From positions 23,487-87,486 of the forward strand of contig BRYA01000399.1 in the NCBI GenBank assembly GCA_030267965.1: a stretch of DNA of 64,000 nt, written 5' to 3'. Source of the DNA: Triparma columacea (lineage: Eukaryota > Sar > Bolidophyceae > Parmales > Triparmaceae). Positions 52,375 through 62,000 of this stretch are shown in pieces. Numbering within the stretch: position 1 is the first letter of the stretch; each line of letters begins with the position of its first letter. Under the pieces are notes generated by a model that saw only the letters and a program-made list of their open reading frames with translations, made no database searches and was not told the DNA's origin. A program made the position numbers and the translations under genes.

Positions 52375-53767
52375 GAAATGCTTTTCCTCGTATTCCGAGG
52401 ATCTTTTCTCCTTGCCAATTGCCTTCAAGAGGTCCTCCTCCCTCTGCCGCAATTTTCGCAACCGCGAAAGGACAGCAGAGCGATGGGAGCCTCTCTTGTA
52501 AGCTTCAAACCCTTTCGAATTTATGTCACTTATCTGGGGTGGGGAAGGGGGGAAGTTAGGATAGTAGTGTTTCCCACAAAGTCCCATCATTATTCTCACC
52601 TCCTTGCGCACACCAGCAAGGCTCTTCACATTTTCTTCGTATGCCTTTCTCCGTGAAACGCTTGCCTTGGGAGTAAGACCTCCCCCTAAACCCTCCGAAG
52701 ACATTCGATCAAGTGTTTCACGGCAATCCCTCATCACCTGTGTAAGGTTTCTCTCTTTTCTGTCCTTCAAACCCTCACTCCTGTCTAACGGGGGAAGTAA
52801 CGAGAACGGGTACCGCAGCCCTTCAGCTATATCGCTTTCTCTCCCCTTCACATCAGGGATGCAGACGAGGATGTGACAATGAGGTCGACGCATTAAAGTC
52901 GGAGCGAGAACTTTCGTGAGCGTTGATTGATTGAAGTTCGATTCGGAAGATAGGACAGAAAATAGTGAGGAAAGTTCACGTGCGGAAGCGGTGGTAGGGG
53001 AAGAAGAGGAAGCCAGCAGATCAACGAGTGTCGTTGATCGTCCGTCCTCATGGTGAATTTCTAAAATGACGGTGGATTCCGAAGAGGGATGGTTCAGCAA
53101 GTCAGATGTTCCGTCATGAATGATTAAGTCGAGCTGACGAAAAATATCTATAACATCATTCACGTCCTTTATTGACCTTCGCTTTCCTGGCAACTTACGA
53201 AGGGGAGACCGGTGATCAACAATATCGAATGCAGCCGAAGACTTGGGGGGGGGTTAGTGGCCGTATACTACTAAACAAGTCGTAGCTGCGCCACTCCTCC
53301 CCCGCCGCCGTGCTCTTCGCGATGTCCACTCTCACCTTCACCTCAATTGCAGAAACAGACACCCCTGCACCAATTGACTGCGAGAGCAATCTCGCAGCAA
53401 GTCCCCACTCAGAGGGAAACACAGGCGGCCTACACCCGCCAAAACTAATTTCATTGACTGCAAATGGAGGCGAGAAAATGCTATGGGTTTTCCCCCCAGA
53501 GGTAGGACCATGCGCAATAACAACATTGTGCTCCCACTTCGATAACCTTCTCGATAACTTCTTTGTGACGTTGTTCTGAATTTCAGCACCGTCGAAGATG
53601 ACGCTCGTTCGGGCAGGAAACGAGAAGAGCTGCTCGTTCACGTTAATGGACTTTGAAGACCTGTGGAGAGTTAGACTGGATCGATATGAGGTAACCTCCC
53701 CAGGCTCGCCCAGGCTCATCTCATGCAGCTGGGGATTTCGCACTCGGACATAAAACGAAAAATCCAT
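52312..53767 (-). CDS. divergent kinesin-like motor protein, frame broken at a G9 run
   Basis: The ATG at 53767 starts DFSFYVRVRNP. Motor features are the P-loop AHGPTSGGKTHSIF and the alpha2-like stretch VTKKLSRRLSKWEHN. Later come SSESTVILEIHHEDG, LSSLFSVLSSESNF, LTKVLAPTLM and HILVCIPD, which follow kinesin order. Switch I (usual NxxSSRSH) reads NHPSSESTV and switch II (DLAGSE) reads DLLASSS, so the ATPase is probably impaired. The frame shifts at a homopolymer of nine G (+ strand about 53243-53251); one extra base would join both halves with no intron. An intron at 52599-52534 (66 bp, phase 0, stop-free) separates the last exon. The tail has a short coiled coil. Confidence 0.75.
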
Positions 53768-54182
53768 ACCCAAAGGAGAGGCGCCACAAATTGGGTTTGG
53801 AAATTATGGTGATTGATGGAGCCCTCGAGGGTCCCAGGGGTTGCTTATTATCTGTAGCCAAACAGACAACTGGAGCCCTCGAGGGTCCCAGGGGTTGCTT
53901 ATTATCTGTAGCCAAACAGACAACTACTGAGGGATTGTGCCAAAAAAGCGTTAATAAATAGCAGTTTCGGGAGTTCTCAAATTAAAGTGGCGTACTACGG
54001 ACGATAAGTGAAAAAATCTGTGTTTTTGCTTCTCTCCCCCCTCCCCCCTCCCCCCCCACCTTGACACCCTTGTCCATTACCATAAATATCTCTTGTGCAC
54101 ACACGACGCAAGTGACAAGAACGTCGTTAACCTCCCCCCACCTCGCTGATTTGTTCAGTTAGTTTCCCCTCAGTTTCCCCTC
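53768..54182. other. divergent intergenic region with a 54-bp duplication
   Basis: Five-prime flanks of the kinesin-like and PAP2-like genes; C-rich tract near 54040-54060. Confidence 0.55.
53817..53924. repeat. 54-bp perfect tandem duplication
   Basis: Units at 53817-53870 and 53871-53924 are identical, 50-160 bp upstream of the kinesin start codon. Confidence 0.97.
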
Positions 54183-55080
54183 ATGGCAGCCAATTTCCCT
54201 TATCGGCTCTTCTGCTCGCCTAGGCGGGGCTTCTTCACAATTTCGTTCTACTTTCTAACCATTTACGTCAACATGGTTGCCTCTAATTTAGCAGTGGTCA
54301 GATGGAACTTGTTGAGGTGAGTGAGAGCGGGCAAGAAATAGGACAGCACCGCTTCCCCGTACATCTTTCCGCTCATCGCTTCCCTTGTCGCATCGCTTTC
54401 CTCGTCGCATCGCCTCTTTGCTTAGTGATGAACTTAGGGTTGCAGCTCCAGACGTCCTTCATGATATATTCCCGGTGTACACGAATCACAAACTTAAGGA
54501 GTGGCCGCTAGTCTTCTTGTACATCGTTTTTCTAGCGTTTACCATCCGCTACGACCTCATGGGCATCCCTCATCCAGACATGCCAAAGTCAAATAGACAC
54601 AGATTGACGAAAGGGAGGATGAGAGGACTATGGGATTACAAGAGAGGGGAGTCCTTCATCCGCTACTTTGAAACCCGGTCCGTCATCGAACTCATGCGCG
54701 CCTCCACCGTGGCACTGACCGCCTTCAGCGACCCTCTCGGTCAAGGCTGCGTGGATCACGAGGTTAGTGCCGTGGCGCCAGGCGAAGTGTGGACCACCTG
54801 GACGTTTGCCCGGTGCGGGGACAACATATTCAGCGGGCACGCCTCCCAGCTCCTTTCCCTGGTCTGCGTCATCCAGTCTTACGTCATGACCCAGCGTCAC
54901 GTGGGCGGGGTCGGGAGCTCACGGTGGGCGGTGCTGTCGGCTGCGCTTTGGACGGCGACGGTCATGCTCAGCTTTTACATTGTGATTGCGAGGCTGCACT
55001 ACACGGTCGATGTGGTACTAGCGTGGATTGTCGTGCCGACAGTCTGGCTCGCATGGGGACAAGTTAGTGGACCGAGCTAG
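54183..55080 (+). CDS. PAP2-like sphingomyelin/inositolphosphoryl-ceramide synthase-type enzyme
   Basis: Enzymes of this family move a phospho-headgroup to ceramide in the Golgi or plasma membrane. Exons 54183-54316 and 54426-55080 join in phase 2 (LLR|SDELR) for 262 aa with about six membrane spans. CGDNIFSGHASQLL and RLHYTVDVVLAWIVVP correspond to the D3 (C-G-D-x3-S-G-H-T) and D4 (H-Y-T-x-D-V) motifs, providing the His/His/Asp triad. The first transmembrane segments (FFTISFYFLTIYVNMVASNL) come from exon 1. A phosphatidylglycerol or other headgroup donor cannot be excluded. Confidence 0.8.
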
Positions 55081-56032
55081 AAATAGCTGATAACAGTAGC
55101 TGACAACCAGTCGCTGACAGCCAGTAGCTGACGAAATGTAAAATAAGAAATGCAAGGACATGGCAATGAAATGAGATGGGATTCCGCTTTTTGACTTCTT
55201 GCACTCGACCGATCTCGTTGATGCAGCCCTTAGCAAACTGGTGTTGATTGAGGGCATGGAGAGTGGGGCGATGAACATGGGACGAGCATTGGAGAGGCGT
55301 TGGTAATATGGGAAAACAAGGGACGTTGATACGAAAAAAAATGGAAAGACTTCAAGAAGGGGAAATGGTCGAACCTCGAATTCCTAACGACTTGTCAATG
55401 TCAGAGGGGACTACTTGGAGCAGTCCCTGAAGACTTGTGCACCAAACTCTTAATAGGAAGGAATACTCAAACTGGAGCAATGAGGTGTGATTGAGTGATT
55501 GAGGTCATGGGGAAAGGGGCGATGAACATGGGTCGAGCATTGGGGAGGCGTTGGTAATATGGGGGGGCAACAAGGGACGGGAGGAATTAGTTGATGCGGA
55601 AACATATGGAAAGACTTGAAGAAGGGCGAAATATTCAAACCAGGATTTCCTCACGAGCTTGGTTCGGGACTTGGGGAACAACAACAGCAGGCAAATTCTC
55701 TATCGATCTCACACCTTGAACAACACGAATCAACACAAAAGTGAGTTAATACGAGGGAGACGGGGAACGAACAAGAGTGATTTGGCGCAGCAGCTCTTTT
55801 TACGCGCGGTGTGATGTGATTTGCAAAGTGGCCCGAGATGGAGATGGCAAGAGGCCAAAGAGGGGGGGTTCATGAAACACGTCGTGTGTTTTTGGATGAT
55901 GTGGTCGTCTTTTTTGGATTTATGTCCCTCGAAGGACCGGTGGTATTCAATGTTTAAGTAAGTAACTAACTCATCTTGCCCCCTCCCCGCTTAACATCCT
56001 TCCTCTAGGTTTGAGAAATCTGCAGAGCCAGC
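55081..56032. other. 952-bp intergenic region with a diverged direct repeat
   Basis: I see no gene. A ~125-bp segment at about 55266-55390 recurs at about 55514-55640 with indels. A candidate acceptor (TCCTCTAG) 25 bp before the ATG at 56033 suggests a 5'-UTR intron of the next gene. Confidence 0.6.
55266..55640. repeat. diverged direct repeat, ~125 bp, two copies 248 bp apart
   Basis: Both copies contain GGGCGATGAACATGGG, AGGCGTTGGTAATATGGG and a TGGAAAGACTT-GAAG stretch in the same order. Confidence 0.85.
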
Positions 56033-59000
56033 ATGGATCGCCGCGTCATAGAACCCAGCGAGGGAATTGGATCGTCAACGGACCAACGCGGGGGAAGCGA
56101 TCATGAAGATCTCTCTTTCAAAGGCATGGAGGGGGAGAAGCCTCTCCGCAGGATTGATGCTCCAGACCAAGAGGCTCCTCCCGGTGATGGTAGTCAACCA
56201 GACGACAACGCAACGAAGCAGCAGGGCAATGTTCTGCTGAAGACAACCGAGCCCCCTTCAGGCTCCAATCGCACACCCTCCGCAATATATGGCCCCGTAG
56301 ATATTGATTACACAGCTCTTGGCCCCAAACAAGTCGAACTAGTCAAGCTTCTCGATGACCGGGGAGCCGTTGAAGGCCTTATCGACAATTCTACCGGCGT
56401 CGATGTGAAAGTTATGGAGCTCGCTGGTGTCTTCCACGGTGAGAGTGACAAGATTATTGACTTTCTCCTCACCGATTGTGAGCAGGGCAAGTTCCGAAGG
56501 AAGACCCTCCAGGAGTATGACGAAAAGGAAGGAGTCACTCGCAGACTTGTCTACTGGCAGCACTATGGCAGCGGGAATAAGTTTGTCGAATTTCTCCTCG
56601 ACGTCAAAGTCATCTCTCCTGACAAATCGACGAGCATTATGGAGTTGGCACCCCTTGACGAGGATGACCTTTCTGATGAGGCAACTGCGATGCTTGTTGA
56701 GATTCTAGCGTCAATAAAGACCAAGACTGTCAACAGAGGTGTCATTAAGGGGGAGCTCAGCTTCACTGACTTTGGGTTTGGACAAACTGCAGTCACCATG
56801 GTGGGAACTCTTAAGGCAGAGGAGAGAGCAACAGAGACGAAATCAGAAGTTGATGTTCGCACATTCAAAAGCTTTAAGAGTGTGAGATCCATGAGATCTA
56901 GTGTTGAAGGCAGGAACAGTGGCAGGACCAAGAAGGGAGACATCAAGGCTGCGTATGCAGCAGTAAAGGGTATTGTGGAGGAGGTCAGGAAGAAGTTCAG
57001 ACAGCCTGCAGTAATTGACGAGCGGAGGAAGGTGCAATTTGTCAAAGAGGTCATGCCAAAGGCACCACCTCTGACAATAGAGGAGGAGGTAATGTTGGAG
57101 AGAGTCGAGAGGCTAGAAAAGAAACTTCACACAAAGGGGAAGAGAGTCAAGGGGACACTGAAAGAGGGCATCGACAAGTTCCTGTGGAGAGAGGGGGACA
57201 ATGTGTGGGCAGCCTATGGGGTCACTGTGGACAAGTCAGCAAAGGGTGTATTGGCAGAGCAATTTCTGCTTGACACATTTGCACGATCTGAGAGGCACTT
57301 CAAAAATAATTGGAAGTTACCAAGGGTTATCAGGAAGGATGTTGATGGAACTAGAAGCTTGCATCAACATGCTGGTGTAAAGGTCCCTGCCGCCACCAAT
57401 CGACTATATGAGAATTGGTTTGTGTGGAAGGAAGTCAAACTTGAGAATGGCCGGACTTCCTACATGGTAGCTTTTGTGCCACTGACAGAGTACCCAGGAG
57501 GAGGCTTCAAGGACCTCAGTAAGGAAGGATTTGTGCTAGGAGAGTCTACAGGTGTCTACTTCTTCAACGAGGTTGCCCCAAATGTCTGTAGGGTGACACG
57601 TATCCAGACAGTTGATCTGCATTTCAAAGGCCTTCAAAAGACACTGATGGACAATGCAATCGACTACCTTGCAAAGAGTCAGCTTATTGAGGCCAACAGA
57701 TTGCAGGAGAATTTCAGGAGGAACGGGAAGGAAGTTGATGCTGAGGTCAGGGGGGCCTTGGTGGAGAGAATGAGTGAGGGTGTTGAGTTGGAGGAGGACC
57801 AGAAGAAGGTGTTTGGGGAGTTGGAGAAGCTATTTGGTGGGAAGGATGAAGAAGGGTGGGGGCCTCTTGAGTCACCTTATCGTGGAGTGAAGATGGAGAT
57901 CAAGCACCAGGCGCAGAAGAATGGAGAGCTGAGTATAGCTTTGGGACGTGCAGTAGCAACTGTAGACTGCACTGCAGAGGAGGCAGCTGCTTGGTACTTT
58001 GAGTACTGCAGTAGGGAGAGGATGGCAATTGATAGAGAGGAGGGAAACCCTGCAAGGCTTGAGGTCATCCAAATGGAAGCAAGGATGAATGAGAAGCATT
58101 TTGCAACAATTAAGAAGATGCCTTTCTTGCTGGACAGCAGAGAGTTTGTCTTCAAACAAATTTGGATGAGACACGAGGATGGAAGCACAAGAGTTGCAGC
58201 ATGGACAGTTTCAGATAATATTGACTTTGGAGGAAGTCTAGGCAAAATAGTCAAAGGGACCTCCAATGCAATTTTCTCAGCCACAAACATCATAAGCAGC
58301 AGCAAGACAAAGCAGTGCAAAATCCAACTAGAGCAATATCTTGATGCAGGCGGGCTAATTCCAGTCAAGGTCATGAACCGCAAGCTACCCAATGCACTTG
58401 CTGTCATTTCAAATATTTTAGAGTTCTTCCAGAAAGATGAAGAGGTTGATAAAGCTGCACTGGCCTCTCTTGCCAACATCATCAAGAATGAGCCCCAAGA
58501 TTACACAAAGGAGGAGAAGCAGGCAATCAGGAAGGGGATGGAGTTCTATGAGAAGTGTAAGAAGGGAGAGAAGTTCAAGAATGTGAAGACTCGAGACCAA
58601 CAGGTCAAGTTGAAAACTGGGCACGTTGATGGTGAAGGCTTTGTGGTTGGCTTGTGTGAGGCTGTCATCGATGCTTCACTTGCAGAGTGCGTGGCATACG
58701 AGTTCATTAAGGATTCAAGGCAGAGGCTGGCCAAGCCTGGGAAAAAGTACAAGGCCATAAAAACGAAGAAGCAGAACAGCCACTCACAGCTTTATTTAAA
58801 CAAGAGGAGTCTTGGGGTGCGAGGATTCTCTGATAGGGAGTGGAGAAGCTTTATTTGCTGGCAAAAGGAGGAAGGAGACAAGGTCTGTTGGACCGTGTAC
58901 AAGGACACCAACTTGCTTGATGAAGACTTCCCATTGAGCTCTCAAATTATGCTTGCATCGGCAACAACTACCTGGATGTTTGAAGCACTCACAACCATTG

Positions 59001-62000
59001 GTGGCGTTCCCCAGACTAAAGTCATATTTGCTTCGAAGGTGGACATCAAGGGCTCTGTGCCAAGTTTTGTCATGAATCACTTGTCAAGCGGGTATGCAAG
59101 CAGCATGATTGAATTGCGGAAGAAGTTTGATAAGAGCAAAGAAATTGATGCCTTCAAGAGACAGCAGACCATTGCAAAATTTGAGGAGATTGCAATTGAG
59201 GGAGCACCAGGGATTGAAAGTCACTTTGACGAGATTGTGGGAGCTCAAGAGATCAGTAATGCGTTGTCTGGACAGACATTGATAAAGGCAGAGAAGGGAA
59301 TGGGGTGGGGGAAGACTTCTATACCTGTGAGAGCATCCCACAAGGAAGTTGCAGCATTTTTCTGGAACCTTAATAGTGGAGGTGACTCCCAGCTCAAGCT
59401 TCACAGAGTTAACAACAAGACACTTGTAATCACAGTTGAACACAAAGGGCATCTCACAGCTATAAGGTTCTCAGAGGCTGGCCAGTTAAAGACAAATGTT
59501 GAAATGATGACTAGACAAATAGGTTTAGAAAAGGCTGCTAGCAAAAAGAGTGTAATCAAGCACCTGGGCATAGCAACTGACGCTGCTTGCTACTTTGATA
59601 ATCTGCTCAAGAGCAATGAAGCAAGGGAGAATGATGGGATGAGGTTTGGAGAGCAGCTGATGGAGAGAGTGAAGAAGAGGAAATTCAAAAACAGAAAAGT
59701 AGAAGTTGTGAGGGAATTCATTGTGGCCAATAGGGCACTGAGAGAGATTACAGAGCAGTATGGTTTCATGAGAACTATGCTGTATGCTGTGGTCATGAAC
59801 AAATTTAAAAGGAGAGCAACACACGAGGGAGAAGTTAAGAGTGAGGAGGAAGCCAGGGGGTGGGAGATTGGGAGTGCAATGACAGCAGTCATGTTGACCA
59901 CAGCAACTGCTGCTCATGCTGTTGATGAGTGGGCACATCAATTCACTGAAGTGCAGGAGGTTATGAATGAACAAGCGTGGTTAAGGCCCATGCTTGAGGA
60001 GATTGTTATGAAACTATTCATGAAGTCTACCTTAGGCTTGAAGGCAAGGGTCACTGTTGGTGCTGCCACAAGCATGCTTGATTTGCTGACTGATGTGTAT
60101 GTGACGAGCATGTTTTTGAGAGATGAGAATTATGGTTACTTTAAGGCTTCTTTGGCAAGTTTGGTAGTGTCAATTGGGTTTCAGATGCTTTTAGTTTGGG
60201 GTCAAAATAAAAAGTTGGGAATGTTGAGGGTGCTTAGGGAATGGTTTCCTATTTTGATTGGATTTAAGCCTGCTGTTGATGCTTACAGAGTTACAACTGG
60301 AGAAAGGCAAGAGGTTGGGACTGCAGCTGACCCAATGCATGAGATGACATCAATGAAAGTGGTTGAGATGTTTGCTGAAGCCATACCTGGAGTTATCATT
60401 CAACTAATGGCTATCGCAACAAATGATGGAGATGTTGCAGTTGCAGCTTGGGTTTCACTTTCAGTTTCAGCATTGACAACAGGCTTTGCATCAGCAACTA
60501 TCAGTTATGATTTTGATACTGACCCAGTGCTGAGAGAGCTAGTGCCTGACTTCTTTGGGTATGTTCCTGCAAATCCCACCAAAAGAACTATTATATTTGG
60601 TTCAATGATGTTGTTCAGTGCAGGCATGCTTGTGATAAGATGCACGACAATAGTAGTGTTAGGGCTTCTTGGTGGCAGATGGGTCTCTTTGTATATTGGG
60701 ACTGACCTTTTTCTATATTTGTTGGTGAAGGCCTTGAGAGGGGACTTTTGGTATTGGATTCCTGTCGGTGGCAATGCAGAAATAGTGATTAGTATTGTCT
60801 GTAGAGTGTTAATGAAAGTGGTGACAGACTTCACATCAAGTCTTATTTTTAGGCATCCTTATGAGGTTGGAGGGATGTATTGGCTACTTGGATTTGTGTT
60901 GACGATAGGAAGTCTTCCAGTAGCTATAATTATAGCTGAAAAGGGAGGTGTTGCAGACGAAGGGCTCAAATTGGCATGGAGAGTAGTTGGAATATTTACA
61001 CCATGTACAGTCTTAATGTTTGCTGTATTTTTCTTCAACATTGAGAAAAAATATTGGGGCACCTTCTACAGCTTGCAAAAGGGTAAGGACTTTACAGTAA
61101 GGAAAATCAAAGAGGGTTCAGATGATGTCAAAGCGACCTTTACATTCAAAAGGTCAAAGCATCATTGGAAGTCGATTGAAGGGGAAGTGAAAACTTGGGT
61201 TAAGGCTAACTGGGAGAGATGGGAAGAGGAGAATGAAGAGTGGTTTGATGAAGTAATGAGAGCTAGAGTTCCAATAGAATACATTCCAGGAGCAGGAGAT
61301 GCTAGAAGGAGGGAGAGTGTTAGGAGAGCAAGTGTTGATGCTGAAACTGAGAGTGGTCTAGCAGGTGCTTTGAGACAAAGTATTAGAAAAGCAAGTATTG
61401 GTATGGACATTGGAGGCGCATTGGTTCCTTCACATGCTGTGAATGATACTACACAAGACTATGCAGGTTTAGATCCTAAACAAATAGGAAAGTTGTTGGG
61501 TGAGCAACTGTTGGTTGCATTAAGTTTCAGGAAGAAGGGAATGACAAAGGAGGAAGCTGTTAGGTCATTTATGGTGAACAACTATATTTTGAGACAGGCT
61601 GCAGAGAAGTACTCATTTATCATAACAATGCTTGGCTCAGTTATCAAGAACAAGCTGTGCAAGTTGAGGAAGATAGATGGTAAAGCTGCAGAACTGGGAG
61701 AGAAGGAGGGAAAGGAGATTGGAGAGTCTCTAGCGAGGAGTTTGGCTATTAATACTCAGCCAGTTGCTGCTGTTGATGCCTTCATCTTAAATTTCCCTGC
61801 TCTACAGGAGCTTGATGAGGAGTACGAATGGTTCAGACCAATGCTTGAGACAATTAGCTACAGGCTTTTGGAGGAAGTTCCTTGGGGGTTAAAGGCGAGA
61901 GTGACTCTTGGGGCTATTACTAGTATGTCTGATCTGCTGACTGATGTGTATGTGACATACATGTTTTGGGATGCCAAGAAGGATGGTTACTTTAAGGCAT

